NCBI RefSeq assembly: GCF_002195995.1 | Contig: NZ_NHON01000033.1 | Coordinates: 83-39,945, forward strand | Reading direction: 5' to 3' | Origin: Inquilinus limosus | Lineage (GTDB): Bacteria > Pseudomonadota > Alphaproteobacteria > DSM-16000 > Inquilinaceae | Length of the DNA stretch: 39,863 bases | In this document: piece after piece, positions 15,605 through 24,793 of the stretch | How positions within the stretch are numbered: position 1 is the first letter of the stretch | Layout of the letters: every line of letters begins with the position of its first letter | Program-made: the position numbers and the translations under genes | Notes under the pieces: model-generated | Database searches by the model: none | Seen by the model: only the letters and a program-made list of their open reading frames with translations | What the model was told of the DNA's origin: nothing

Positions 15605-16279
15605 CTAGCTGCTGTCCGGTTTCGACGGCGCCGGCATGGGCAAGCCCGCAGCGGGCTCGTCCATCGGACGGGGCCAATCCTCGGCAGGCACAGCTTCGGC
15701 GGCCTCGATTGCGGCATCGACGGTCGTCGTCTCATCGGCCCGGCCCTGCGGCAGCGGGATCGAGGGCGGCGGGCGGCCGAGCTTGCGGCACACCGCCTGC
15801 ACGAACGCCTCCTCCGACAGCGTGTCGAGCTGCACGTCCAGGATCTCGTCCTCGACCAGCGTCTCCCGCACCACCAGGCGCAGATGCTCGGCGCCCTCGC
15901 CATCCGCGGGGGTCGCGGTCGCCTTGACGACGGCCTCGACGGCCTGCTCCCGGCGTTGGCGCCGGCGCTGCTGCTCGCCCGACGCCTCGCGCTCGCCCCG
16001 CCGCATCAGATAGTCGACGCGGATCCGCTCGGCCATCGCGGCCGACAGCCGGATCGACCGGGACAGGCGCGACTGGATCAGGCCGAACTCGACCGGCGAC
16101 TCCGGCGACGCCCTCTCCTGCTGCCGCTCGGTCATCCGCTTGCTGCGCATGTCGATCTCGGCCGCCTGCTCTGCGCAGTGTTCTGTGGCCTTGGCGCTCG
16201 ATCGGGACGCCAGGTTGAGACGGCACTCGACCCTTTGCAGGCTTCGACGGATCCCATTCTTTATGGGCTTGGGGTACAT
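15605..16279 (-). CDS. hypothetical charged helical protein
   Basis: A protein of up to 224 residues with no family I can name. It is rich in Arg, Glu and Ala and probably helical in the middle (SRSIRLSAAMAERIRVDYLM, then an Arg/Gln/Glu-rich stretch); the C-terminus is Pro/Ala-rich. The start is uncertain: ATG at 16279 lacks a ribosome-binding site and overlaps the end of the upstream gene by 19 bp; ATG at 16150 would give 181 residues. GC-rich codon use supports coding. It has no signal peptide or membrane span. Confidence 0.55.
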   Translation of the reverse strand: MYPKPIKNGIRRSLQRVECRLNLASRSSAKATEHCAEQAAEIDMRSKRMTERQQERASPESPVEFGLIQSRLSRSIRLSAAMAERIRVDYLMRRGEREASGEQQRRRQRREQAVEAVVKATATPADGEGAEHLRLVVRETLVEDEILDVQLDTLSEEAFVQAVCRKLGRPPPSIPLPQGRADETTTVDAAIEAAEAVPAEDWPRPMDEPAAGLPMPAPSKPDSS

Positions 16280-16740
16280 TGGTAATAGAATAGCGTGGTC
16301 TCGCCATATGGTTCGACAAAGAGGTGGACTGCGAGGCCTGTTGACAAGTCGACAGTCCACATCCCTACGTGACCCTGCCCAGTATCAGTAATCGCATAAA
16401 TATAGTTTTTCTCTCTGGCATACGAGACGCTTGTTATCGCCTCATAGCCTCCAATTGAATCCGAGCCCCCGAATGTTTGGAACGAGATGCCTTTTTCTCT
16501 TAAATTGATGATGGTCTGCAAATAATATTCGCCGGTCCTTTTGTAGTCGGCTGATCGGCCAACAGGCAGTCCGGTGCTATTATGAACAAAATATGCAGAT
16601 CTCTGCAGACACTCCCAATTCTCTGATTTTTTCCACTTTGCTGGCAGGCTACTCCACACATCCGCAAAAGTATGATCTTCTGCAGCAGCTTGCGATGACA
16701 ATGCAAGAAAGCACAGCAGCAACCCTGGCAATTTTGGCAT
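16261..16740 (-). CDS. small secreted protein of unknown function, AT-rich gene
   Basis: A 159-residue protein. Residues 1-20 (MPKLPGLLLCFLALSSQAAA) form a clear signal peptide, so the ~139-residue mature protein is exported. Two cysteines (C44 and C155) could form a disulfide. It has no family that I recognise. The ATG follows GGGGGA. Codons are strikingly unlike the neighbours (ttt, aat, ata, tat are common), and base composition is well below the window average, indicating recent acquisition. Confidence 0.75.
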   Translation of the reverse strand: MPKLPGLLLCFLALSSQAAAEDHTFADVWSSLPAKWKKSENWECLQRSAYFVHNSTGLPVGRSADYKRTGEYYLQTIINLREKGISFQTFGGSDSIGGYEAITSVSYAREKNYIYAITDTGQGHVGMWTVDLSTGLAVHLFVEPYGETTLFYYQCTPSP

Positions 16741-16862
16741 TGTGTTTCCCCCGGTCTGACACCCGATCATGCTCAAGAAGGGTGGGCTAGTCGAGTGCGG
16801 CACCAGCGGAGATCGTCCGCTTCCCGCCCTTCTCAGACTTCGTCGGCGAAGGCCACGCCCCA

Positions 16863-18851
16863 CTACCCCGGCACCAGATGCTCCGCCGCGGCGCGCAGCA
16901 GCAGGATTTCCTGCAGCAGGCGTGACCGCTCCGGGACTTCGGCCGCGCCGTCCGGCGGCGGCAGGGCGGCGGGCAGGGCGGTGCCCTGGCGCAGCGCTCC
17001 CGCCAAAGCGGCGGTCTCGGCGCCGACCCAGCGTCCGAATTCCGCATCGCCGTCCCCGGCCTCCGGCCGGTGCAGCCAGGCGGCGGTGGCGGCGCCGGCC
17101 AGCTGGCGCGCCAGGACGGCGATGCTCAGCGCCGCGTCCAGCGCGTCGCGCTGCCACCACGCCTCCAGCAGGGTGCGGCCATGCACCGCCTCGGCATTGC
17201 CGCTGGCCAGGCCGGCGGCCCGCCGCGCCGCCTCGACCGCCGCCTCGTCGCGGCCGGGCGCGAAGGCCAGGGCGGCGTAGCGGCCATTGGCCTCGATCGC
17301 TGCCGCGAGGGCCGGGCGCAGCTGCCGGCCCTCGCGGCTCGGCCACAGCAGCAGGCCGCCGAGCAGGCCGATGACGCTGCCCAGCACATTGTTCAGCGCC
17401 CGCGTCCCGGCCAGGGCCCATTCGCTCGCGCCCGGCTGCGACAGCTCGACCACCAGCACGAACAGCGGGGTCAGGAAGAAGACGAACAGGCCGTAATTGA
17501 CCGAGCGCACGGCCATGGTCGCGACCGCCAGCGGGAACACCGCGGCGGTGATGGCCAGGGGCGTGTGCAGCACCAGGCCCAGCAGCGCCGCCAGCACGCC
17601 GCCCAGCACGCTGCCGACCGCCCGCTCCAGCGCCCGCGGCCAGGTGGTCGCCACCGAGGGCTGCAGCACCAGCACGGTCGCGATCGCCATCCAGTAGGAA
17701 TAGGCGAAGCCCAGCGCATGGCTCAGCAGCACCGCCGCGGTGGTGGCGACGGCGGCGCGCAGGGCGTGGCGCAGGATCTCCGACCGCGGGTTCAGATGCG
17801 CCCGCAGCGGCGCCAGCCGGGCCGCGATGCCGCGGGAGGCGGCGGCCGCCTGATCCCATCCCGGGGCTGGGCGGGCGCTGCCGGTGGCGCGGATCTCCTC
17901 GACGATCCGGGCCAGCCCGGCCGCGACCGGCCCCTCCATCCGCCCCGCCAGCAGGGCCAGCCGGTCCAGCGACCGCTGCGGCCCGGCGATCTCGCCGGGA
18001 CCGGTGTCGAAGGAGCGGGCGCGGCGGTACAGGGTCAGCGCCAGCCGGCGCAGGGCCTGGCGCTCCTCCAGCCGCCGCCGGTCCCCGGCCGGGCCGGCAT
18101 GCTGGCGCAGGTCCGACAGGGCGATCAGCTGGCCGAAGATCCGCTCGGCGATGTCCAGCGCCACCAGCAGCCGCTCGGCGTAGTCGCCCAGGCCGCGGCC
18201 GCGCATCGCCCGGCCCAGCGCCGCCCGCGCGCTCTCGATCGCGGCGCGGACCGCCGGGCGGTAGCGCTGGGCGTGCCGGGCCCAGGCCAGCGGCGCCGAT
18301 CCGGGCTCGAGACGGGCCAGGCCCGCGGCCATGGCGGCCAGGCCGCGATAGGTCGCCGCCAGGGTGCTGCGCGCCGGCCGGAACGGATGGATGCGCCAGA
18401 TCGACAGGGCCAGCAGCATGGCCCACAGGCAGCCGGCCAGATGGACGGCGGCGAACTCGGCCAGGCCGGCGGGGGAGGCGGTGGGATGGTCGGCGGCGGT
18501 GACGCAGACCACGGTGGCCAGCGTGCCGATCTGCCGCGCTGGCGCGCCATAGGCCCCGGCCATGGCGCCGATCAGGGCGCAGGGGAACACGGCGGCCGCG
18601 GCCCAGCCCCAGCCCTGCGACGCGGCCGCGGCGCCGGCGATGACGAATGCGGTGGACAAGAGGGCGAAGCCGGAAAGCGCGCGCAGCCGGTCCGCGTTCG
18701 GCCCGCCGGGATCGGCCAGGCAGGTCCAGAAGGCGGCGATCGCCGCCCAGGCCAGGATCGGCGCCTGCAGCAGCCCGGCGACGGCGACCACCACGGCGCA
18801 GGAGGCGGCGGCACGCAGGCCCTCGCCGAGGCTGAGGCCGCGCGGCGACAC
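16863..18851 (-). CDS. FUSC family membrane protein (fusaric acid resistance/aromatic acid efflux-like)
   Basis: About 662 residues with two membrane blocks. The first (residues ~10-160) starts LSLGEGLRAAASCAVVVAVAG and contains WAAIAAFWTCLADPGGPNADR; a long soluble helical domain follows; the second block (~340-500) includes SYWMAIATVLVLQPSVATTW, the classic FUSC motif, and ends with the basic LLWPSREGRQLRP. Such proteins (YccS/AaeB type) export aromatic acids or similar compounds. The start is uncertain: GTG at 18851 has no clear ribosome-binding site, while CTG at 18884 has AGGAG upstream and would give the ~12 extra residues typical before LSLGEG. No partner membrane-fusion gene is adjacent. 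Confidence 0.87.
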   Translation of the reverse strand: MSPRGLSLGEGLRAAASCAVVVAVAGLLQAPILAWAAIAAFWTCLADPGGPNADRLRALSGFALLSTAFVIAGAAAASQGWGWAAAAVFPCALIGAMAGAYGAPARQIGTLATVVCVTAADHPTASPAGLAEFAAVHLAGCLWAMLLALSIWRIHPFRPARSTLAATYRGLAAMAAGLARLEPGSAPLAWARHAQRYRPAVRAAIESARAALGRAMRGRGLGDYAERLLVALDIAERIFGQLIALSDLRQHAGPAGDRRRLEERQALRRLALTLYRRARSFDTGPGEIAGPQRSLDRLALLAGRMEGPVAAGLARIVEEIRATGSARPAPGWDQAAAASRGIAARLAPLRAHLNPRSEILRHALRAAVATTAAVLLSHALGFAYSYWMAIATVLVLQPSVATTWPRALERAVGSVLGGVLAALLGLVLHTPLAITAAVFPLAVATMAVRSVNYGLFVFFLTPLFVLVVELSQPGASEWALAGTRALNNVLGSVIGLLGGLLLWPSREGRQLRPALAAAIEANGRYAALAFAPGRDEAAVEAARRAAGLASGNAEAVHGRTLLEAWWQRDALDAALSIAVLARQLAGAATAAWLHRPEAGDGDAEFGRWVGAETAALAGALRQGTALPAALPPPDGAAEVPERSRLLQEILLLRAAAEHLVPG

Positions 18852-19063
18852 GGCGATGGCGGCACGGATCAGGGAGGGGCTCAGCGCTGTCGTCTCCTGT
18901 TCGGCGGCATGCCGCCCGTTCGCGCTCCTCCCGTGTTTGGCCGAGTCAGGATAGCCTGTCCGCCGGCCGATCGGCTGCGGCCCTGCGGCACGGCTGCCCT
19001 GCGATCGACGGGCAGCGCCGGGACGCGGTTTCGGGCGATGATCGGGTTTCCAGAGTTCTACGC

Positions 19064-19151
19064 CGTCATTGCGAGCGCAGCGAAGCAATCCAGGGGCCGG
19101 TGCGCGCCGGCCCCTGGATTGCTTCGTCGGCTTCGCCTCCTCGCAATGACG
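19064..19151. repeat. palindromic intergenic repeat, full copy 2
   Basis: Arms CGTCATTGCGAGCGCAGCGA...AGCAATCCAGG and CCTGGATTGCTTCGTCGGCT...TCGCAATGACG match the copy at 15496-15583. The centre is replaced by a perfect GC-rich palindrome (GGGGCCGG..CCGGCCCC). It ends about 40 bp before the aldo/keto reductase start, so it lies in that gene's promoter or 5' leader. Confidence 0.85.
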
Positions 19152-19193
19152 GAACGGGACGGGCAGAAGGCTCTTGCAGACAGGAGAAGGCCG

Positions 19194-20204
19194 ATGGACT
19201 ACCGCAACCTCGGGCGCAGCGGGCTGAAGGTGTCGCCGCTGTGCCTCGGCACCATGATGTTCGGCGGCCCGACCGACGAGCCGACCGCAACCCGCATCAC
19301 CGACCAGGCGCGGGAGGCGGGGATCAACTTCATCGACACCGCCGACGTCTACACCGAGGGCCGGTCGGAGGAGATCGTCGGCCGGGCGATCGCGACGCAC
19401 CGCTCCTGGTGGGTGCTGGCGACCAAGCTGGCCAACCCGACCGGCGACGGCCCGAACGACCGCGGCCTGTCGCGCCGCCGCGCCTTCGAGGCGGTCGACG
19501 CCAGCCTGCGCCGGCTGGGCACCGACGCGATCGACATCCTCTACCTGCACAAGGAGGATCCGGCGACGCCGCTGCAGGAGACGGTGTCGGCGCTGGCCGA
19601 CCTGATCCGCCACGGCAAGATCCGCTATTTCGGCGTGTCGAACTACCGGTCCTGGCGGGTGGCGGAGATCTGCCGGCTGTGCGACCAGGCGGGGATCGAG
19701 CGGCCGGTGGTCAGCCAGCCCTACTACAATCTCCTGAACCGGATGCCGGAGACCGAGCACCTGGCCGCCTGCACCTATTTCGGGCTCGGCGTGGTGCCGT
19801 ACAGCCCGCTGGCCCGCGGCGTGCTGACCGGCAAGTACAAGCCCGGCTCGACGCCCGGCGGGGACACCCGCGCCGGCCGCCAGGACAAGCGCATCCTGGA
19901 GACCGAGTGGCGGCCGGAGAGCCTGGCGATCGCCGCCGAGCTGGCCGAGCATGCGCGCGGCCGCGGCATCACCCCGGGCCAGTTCGCGGTGGCCTGGCTC
20001 CTGAACAACCGCATCGTCACCGCGCCGATCGCCGGGCCGCGGACCGAGGCGCAATGGGCGGATTATGTGGGAGCGCTGGACTACGCCTTCACGGCGGAGG
20101 ACGAGGCGCTGGTGAACCGGCTGGTCGTCACCGGCCACCCGTCGAGCCCCGGCTACAACGACCCGGCCTACCCGATCGAGGGCCGGGTGCCGCGGGCGGG
20201 GTAG
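19194..20204 (+). CDS. aldo/keto reductase
   Basis: A 336-residue NADPH-dependent aldo/keto reductase of the bacterial Tas/YajO-like group. The catalytic tetrad is visible: D48 and Y53 in FIDTADVYTEG, K78 in LATKLA and H119 in ILYLHKED. The cofactor segment YSPLARGVLTGKY and the C-terminal IAGPRTEAQ complete the TIM-barrel signature. The ATG follows AGGAGAAGG. It is a single gene with its own downstream terminator; the substrate is unknown. Confidence 0.94.
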   Translation: MDYRNLGRSGLKVSPLCLGTMMFGGPTDEPTATRITDQAREAGINFIDTADVYTEGRSEEIVGRAIATHRSWWVLATKLANPTGDGPNDRGLSRRRAFEAVDASLRRLGTDAIDILYLHKEDPATPLQETVSALADLIRHGKIRYFGVSNYRSWRVAEICRLCDQAGIERPVVSQPYYNLLNRMPETEHLAACTYFGLGVVPYSPLARGVLTGKYKPGSTPGGDTRAGRQDKRILETEWRPESLAIAAELAEHARGRGITPGQFAVAWLLNNRIVTAPIAGPRTEAQWADYVGALDYAFTAEDEALVNRLVVTGHPSSPGYNDPAYPIEGRVPRAG

Positions 20205-20232
20205 GGGCGTCAGGTTGGAGGGGCCGGAGCCA

Positions 20233-20351
20233 CCCCCTCACCCGAAACCGCTGCGCGGTTTCGACCTCTCCCCGGGGGAGAGGTGGTTTTTTCCCTCTCC
20301 TTGGGGAGAGGGAGGGGCCCATTCGCGTTGGCGAATGGGAGGGTGAGGGGG
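20233..20351. repeat. nested multi-hairpin intergenic unit
   Basis: An outer inverted repeat (CCCCCTCACCC, 20233-20243, with GGGTGAGGGGG, 20341-20351) encloses four successive perfect hairpins: 20245-20261 (AAACCGC arms), 20264-20284 (ACCTCTCCC arms), 20293-20312 (CCCTCTCC arms) and about 20318-20340 (CCCATTCGC arms). It separates two convergent genes. Related CCCTCACCC/CCTCTCCC pieces occur near 15358-15450. Confidence 0.8.
20264..20292 (+). terminator. Rho-independent terminator of the aldo/keto reductase gene
   Basis: ACCTCTCCC pairs with GGGAGAGGT around a 3-nt CGG loop and is followed by GG and six T's. It lies 60 bp after the stop and forms one of the hairpins of the nested unit. Confidence 0.8.
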
Positions 20352-20366
20352 AGAACCGGCCCCGCC

Positions 20367-22055
20367 TCACGCCGTCTCCACCGCCCTGATGCCCAGCTCC
20401 TCCTCCATCGCCTCGCGCATGCGGAACTTCTGGATCTTGCCGGTCACGGTCATCGGGAAGGCGTCGACGAAGCGGATGTAGCGCGGGATCTTCTGATGCG
20501 CGATCTGGCCGTCGCAGAAGCCGCGCACCTCCTCGGCCGTCAGCGCCTCGCCCTCGCGGATGCGGATCCAGGCGCACAGCTCCTCGCCGTATTTCGGGTC
20601 CGGCACGCCGAACACCTGCACGTCCTGGATCTTCGGGTGGCGGTACAGGTATTCCTCGACCTCGCGCGGATACACGTTCTCGCCGCCGCGGATCACCAAG
20701 TCCTTGATCCGGCCGACGATGTTGCAGAACCCCTCGGCGTCCAGCACCGCCAGGTCGCCGGAATGCATCCAGCCGGCGGCATCGACCACCTCGGCCGTCC
20801 TGTCCGGCTGGTCCCAGTATCCCCGCATCACCGAATAGCCGCGGGTGCACAGCTCGCCGCGCTCGCCGCGCGGCACGATCCGGCCCTCAGGATCGACGAT
20901 CTTGACCTCGAGATGCGGGTGGATCCGGCCGACGGTCGACACCCGCCGCTCCAGCGGGTCGTCGACCGCGCTCTGGAAGCTGACCGGGCTGGTCTCGGTC
21001 ATGCCGTAGCAGATGGTGATCTCGCCGATGTTCATCTGGCTGGCCACCCGCTTCATCACCTCGATCGGGCAGGGGGAGCCGGCCATGATGCCGGTGCGCA
21101 GGCTGCCGAGGCCGAACTCGGCGAAGCGCGGGTGGTCGAGCATGGCGATGAACATGGTCGGCACGCCGTAGAGGGCGGTGCAGCGCTCCTCCGCCACCGT
21201 GGCCAGCGTCGCCAGCGGGTCGAAGCCCTCGCCCGGATAGACCATGGCGGCGCCGTGGGTGACGGCGGCCAGGTTGCCCATCACCATGCCGAAGCAATGG
21301 TACAGCGGCACCGGGATGCAGATCCGGTCCTGCTCGCCCAGCGCCTGGCCGCGGCCGACGAACAGGCCGTTGTTCAGGATGTTGTGATGGGTCAGCGTCA
21401 CGCCCTTGGGCGACCCGGTGGTGCCGCTGGTGAACTGGATGTTGGCCGGGTCGTCGAATTGCAGCGCACCGGACAACGCCGCCAGCCGCTCCCGCTCCGC
21501 AGCACCGCCCAGGCCGGCGACGCTGTCGAACGGGACGGTGCCGGGCGAGGCGCCGCCGATCTGGATCACGGCGCGCAGCGCTGGCAGCTTCGCCGCATGA
21601 AGCCGCCCGGGCTCGGCCGTCGCCAGCTCCGGCGCCAGGGTGTTCAGCATGCCGAGATAGTCGCTGGTCTTGAACGCGGTGGCGGTGACCAGGGCGGCGC
21701 AGCCGACCAGGTTCAGCGCGTATTCCAGCTCGGCCAGCCGGTAGGCCGGGTTGACCGTGACCAGGATCAGCCCGGCCTTGGCGGCGGCGAACTGGGTCAG
21801 CGCCCATTCCGCGCGGTTCAGCGACCAGATGCCGATGCGGTCGCCGGGCGAGAGGCCCAGCGCCAGCAGGCCGGCGGCGAAGGCGTCGGCGTGGCCGGCG
21901 AGGTCGCGCCAGCTCCAGCGCAGGCCCTGGGCCCGGTCGATCAGCGCCGGCCGGTCGGGCCAGCGCGCGGCGGCGCGGTCCAGCGCCTGGCCGATGGTCT
22001 CGCCCAGCAGCGGCGCGTCGGCGGTGCCGCTGACATAGCTCGGTGCGCTGACCAT
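20367..22055 (-). CDS. AMP-binding acyl-CoA ligase (fatty-acyl-CoA synthase-like)
   Basis: A 562-residue ANL-superfamily enzyme that adenylates a carboxylic acid and transfers it to CoA. Visible motifs: [11 protein letters not shown] (phosphate-binding loop, residues ~210-220), [11 protein letters not shown] (A5), [25 protein letters not shown] (hinge region) and the C-terminal catalytic lysine in [12 protein letters not shown]. The overall pattern, with [15 protein letters not shown] early on, matches medium/long-chain acyl-CoA synthetases of the AcsF/FadD-like group. The ATG follows GGGAGGGGA. Substrate chain length cannot be read. It is convergent with the aldo/keto reductase gene. Confidence 0.94.
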   Translation of the reverse strand: MVSAPSYVSGTADAPLLGETIGQALDRAAARWPDRPALIDRAQGLRWSWRDLAGHADAFAAGLLALGLSPGDRIGIWSLNRAEWALTQFAAAKAGLILVTVNPAYRLAELEYALNLVGCAALVTATAFKTSDYLGMLNTLAPELATAEPGRLHAAKLPALRAVIQIGGASPGTVPFDSVAGLGGAAERERLAALSGALQFDDPANIQFTSGTTGSPKGVTLTHHNILNNGLFVGRGQALGEQDRICIPVPLYHCFGMVMGNLAAVTHGAAMVYPGEGFDPLATLATVAEERCTALYGVPTMFIAMLDHPRFAEFGLGSLRTGIMAGSPCPIEVMKRVASQMNIGEITICYGMTETSPVSFQSAVDDPLERRVSTVGRIHPHLEVKIVDPEGRIVPRGERGELCTRGYSVMRGYWDQPDRTAEVVDAAGWMHSGDLAVLDAEGFCNIVGRIKDLVIRGGENVYPREVEEYLYRHPKIQDVQVFGVPDPKYGEELCAWIRIREGEALTAEEVRGFCDGQIAHQKIPRYIRFVDAFPMTVTGKIQKFRMREAMEEELGIRAVETA

Positions 22056-22114
22056 GGCGTCCCCTCCCGATCTGCCTCCGTTGGGAGGCAGTCTAGCGGG
22101 TGCGCCGAAAACGG

Positions 22115-22402
22115 CTAGTCGATCCAGCCGCGCTCGTCATTCGCCGCCACCAACGCCTTGTCGAAGGCGCGGAGGTCGAAGCGGCGGGCCTCGTCTTCCT
22201 CGGCCGGTGTCAGCGGGTCGGCGCGCCGCATCTCGGCCTCGGCCTCGGCGTCCAGGCCCTGGCGCAGCAGGTCGGTCGCGTGCTTCCAGTTCAGCCGCTG
22301 CCGCGGACCGGGGCCCGAGCCGGTCTGCGCCCAGTCGCGCAGGCCGATGCAGAGGGAGGTGAACAGCAGCAGGCCGGGATCGCCATTCGATTCCTGGCTC
22401 AT
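22115..22402 (-). CDS. small hypothetical acidic protein
   Basis: A 95-residue protein from an ATG at 22402 with GGAG six bases upstream. It is rich in Glu, Asp, Ala and Arg; the centre ([20 protein letters not shown]) is probably helical. No signal peptide, membrane span or known motif is visible. It is separated from the acyl-CoA ligase gene by about 60 bp and may be its upstream cotranscribed neighbour. Function unknown. Confidence 0.65.
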   Translation of the reverse strand: MSQESNGDPGLLLFTSLCIGLRDWAQTGSGPGPRQRLNWKHATDLLRQGLDAEAEAEMRRADPLTPAEEDEARRFDLRAFDKALVAANDERGWID

Positions 22403-22576
22403 GGGAACTCCAAGCGGTTCTGGTCGGGAAAGAACTGGCCCGGAGCCGCATGGAGGCAACCGGAGCCGCGGGCGGGACGGGCGTCCCAGCCGCGGCCCGG
22501 ACTAGACCGGGCCGGCGCGGGCGTCAACGATCGATGACCGCAACGCTGCCGCCCGCCGTCCGGTCGTACCGTCCCG

Positions 22577-23044
22577 TCAGGCCCGGGCAGGGGCCGGGGA
22601 GGTGACCATCCAGGACACGCCGAAGCGGTCCGCGACCATGCCGAAGCGCGAGGCGAAGAAGGTCGGGCCCATCGGCATCTGCACCTGGCCGCCCTCGGAC
22701 AAGGCCGCGAAAGCCTTCTCCGCCGCGGCGTCGGTCGGGAGATCGAGGGCCAGGGAGATGCCCTTGAACTCCGGCTTGCCCTGGCACATGCCGTCCGACG
22801 CCATCACCGCGGCGCCGCCGATGGTGAAGCAGGCATGCATCACCTTCTCGGCCATGTCGGGCGTCATCGGGCCGCAGCCTTCCGGCGGCTGCGCATCGGG
22901 TGGCGGCGGTGGGGCATCCTTGAAGCGGAACAGCTGCTCGACCTTGGCGCCGAGGGTGCGGGTGTAGAATTCGAGCGCCTCGTCGCAGCGCCCGTCGAAG
23001 AACAGGTACGGCTTGATCGCCTGGGAAGCGGACTGGCCTTGCAT
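22577..23044 (-). CDS. VOC superfamily protein, PhnB-like
   Basis: A 155-residue vicinal-oxygen-chelate fold protein of the PhnB/YjdN-like group. It begins IKPYLFFDGRCDEALEFYTRTLGAKV, the family signature, followed by MHACFTIGGAAVMASDGM and a C-terminal half MGPTFFASRFGMVADRFGVSWMV, the usual glyoxalase-fold ending. Members are often annotated as glyoxalase or demethylubiquinone methyltransferase-like, but their functions are mostly untested. AGGAG precedes the ATG. It is monocistronic. Confidence 0.9.
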   Translation of the reverse strand: MQGQSASQAIKPYLFFDGRCDEALEFYTRTLGAKVEQLFRFKDAPPPPPDAQPPEGCGPMTPDMAEKVMHACFTIGGAAVMASDGMCQGKPEFKGISLALDLPTDAAAEKAFAALSEGGQVQMPMGPTFFASRFGMVADRFGVSWMVTSPAPARA

Positions 23045-23329
23045 GATGAGGTCTCCTGGGTGAAGCCGGACCGGCCGAACGACGCCGGTTCTGAGCCAAG
23101 GACGTAGGCCGATGGCTCACCCCGACATCGCGGGCGGAAATTTTTTCTGGCCGCCCCGGTGCGAAATTCGTCCCAGCCGCGGAACAAGACCGCCCCCTCG
23201 CCGGTTGCCGACCCGTGGACCTCACCATCGAGCCACGCGGCGAGCCCGGACCCGGCGGTCGGGGCGGCGCGGCGAGGCCCGGCATCGCTCGTCCCGGCAA
23301 CGGGGCCTGACAGGGAAAGGACCAACTGC

Positions 23330-23611
23330 ATGAGCCGATCCGCCTCGTCGATCAGCCTGCGCGTGCTCGCCGCCTACCGCTCCAGCCGCGAGGCCGGGGC
23401 GGATGAGTGGAGCGCCTGTGAGACGGCGCTGGAGGTCGTCCGCCGCGCCCATCCGGAAGCGTCGCCGGATTTCGCCAACACCGTCGTCGCCGACGTCCTG
23501 CGCGAGGCCTATCCGCCCAGCCGGGTCACCCGCCGGGGCCAGGTCGAATGGCCCGTGTCCGGGGCGCCCCGGCCGTCCACCGGGAAGGGGAGGGCGGACG
23601 CGCGGCTCTAG
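23330..23611 (+). CDS. small hypothetical protein
   Basis: A 93-residue protein with AAAGGA upstream of its ATG. Residues 8-65 look helical (LRVLAAYRSSREAGADEWSA, ...FANTVVADVLREAYPP) and the tail is basic and disordered. No family recognised. It precedes the glycosyltransferase by about 120 bp and shares its direction. Confidence 0.6.
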   Translation: MSRSASSISLRVLAAYRSSREAGADEWSACETALEVVRRAHPEASPDFANTVVADVLREAYPPSRVTRRGQVEWPVSGAPRPSTGKGRADARL

Positions 23612-23728
23612 CCGCGCACGGTCTCCTTCCGCCATCCCGTCCACGCCGCCCGCAACGGGCCGCGCCGCACCGCATTCCGGTTGCGGCGACCGCTGTTCAC
23701 CGCCGTTCCTCCATTGCCAGGCTTGACG

Positions 23729-24793
23729 ATGAAAATCGCCCAGATCGCCCCGCTCTACGAAGCCGTGCCGCCCAGGCTGTACGGCGGGACGGAGCGGATC
23801 GTCGCCCATCTGTCCGACGCGCTCGTCGACCTCGGCCATGACGTCACCCTGTTCTCCAGCGCCGACGCGCACACAAGGGCCGGGCTGGTGCCGATGCGCG
23901 ACCAGGCGTTCCGGCTGGACCCCAGCCCGCTGAAATCCGACTACGCCGCGCATCTGACGATGCTGCACGAGGTGCGACGGCGGGCGGGCGAGTTCGACAT
24001 CCTCCATTTCCATGTCGACCTGATCCATTTCCCGATGTTCGAGGACATCGCCCACCGCACCGTCACCACGCTGCACGGGCGGCTGGACCTGAAGGACCTG
24101 CCCGAGGCCTATCGCCGCTTTCCGGACTATCCGCTGGTCTCGATCTCGGAGTCGCAGCGGGCGCCGCTGGCGGATGCCGGCTGGGTGGCCACGGTGCATC
24201 ACGGCATGGCCGAGGACCTGTTCCTGCCGCCGCCCGTGCCGCGCGGCGGCTACCTGGCCTTCCTGGGCCGGATCTCGCCGGAGAAGCGGCCGGACCGGGC
24301 GATCGAGATCGCCCGCCGCTCGGGCCGGCGGCTGCGCATCGCCGCCAAGGTCGACGATGCCGACCGGGTGTATTTCAAGGACGCGATCGAGCCGCTGCTG
24401 GCCGACCCGCTGGTCGAGTTCATCGGCGAGATCGGCGACGCCGACAAGGCGGCATTCCTGGGCAACGCCGCCGGTCTCCTGTTCCCGATCGACTGGCCCG
24501 AGCCCTTCGGCCTGGTGATGATCGAGGCGATGGCCTGCGGCACGCCGGTCGTCGCCTGGAATTGCGGCTCGGTGCCGGAGGTGGTCGACAGCGGCGAGAC
24601 CGGCTTCATCGTCCGCTCGATGGACGAGGCGGTCGAGGCGGTGGCCCGCCTGCCGGAGTTGGACCGCGGCGCGATCCGAAGCGCGTTCGAGCGGCGCTTC
24701 TCCAGCCGGGTGATGGCCGAGCGCTATCTCGATCTGTACGGCCGCCTGGCCGGCGACGGCGGCGTGGTCCCGACCCTGGTGGCGGCGGAATGA
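23729..24793 (+). CDS. glycosyltransferase family 4 protein
   Basis: A 354-residue GT-B fold glycosyltransferase. The N-terminal domain starts MKIAQIAPLYEAVPPRLYGG with the glycine-rich GGTERIVAHL loop. The C-terminal donor-binding domain begins YLAFLGRISPEKRPDRAIEIA and contains the GT4 nucleotide-sugar motif WPEPFGLVMIEAMACGTPVVA with its EX7E glutamates (E in PEPFG and E in MIEAMA). It overlaps the next gene by four bases (ATGA), so the pair is translated together. Acceptor and donor sugars are unknown. Confidence 0.93.
   Translation: MKIAQIAPLYEAVPPRLYGGTERIVAHLSDALVDLGHDVTLFSSADAHTRAGLVPMRDQAFRLDPSPLKSDYAAHLTMLHEVRRRAGEFDILHFHVDLIHFPMFEDIAHRTVTTLHGRLDLKDLPEAYRRFPDYPLVSISESQRAPLADAGWVATVHHGMAEDLFLPPPVPRGGYLAFLGRISPEKRPDRAIEIARRSGRRLRIAAKVDDADRVYFKDAIEPLLADPLVEFIGEIGDADKAAFLGNAAGLLFPIDWPEPFGLVMIEAMACGTPVVAWNCGSVPEVVDSGETGFIVRSMDEAVEAVARLPELDRGAIRSAFERRFSSRVMAERYLDLYGRLAGDGGVVPTLVAAE

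Noticed and set aside
15732-16319. 195-codon minus-strand frame overlapping the hypothetical gene at 15605
   Set aside because: The alternate frame is mostly Arg/Ala/Gly shadow sequence; the 15605-16279 frame has better residue balance.
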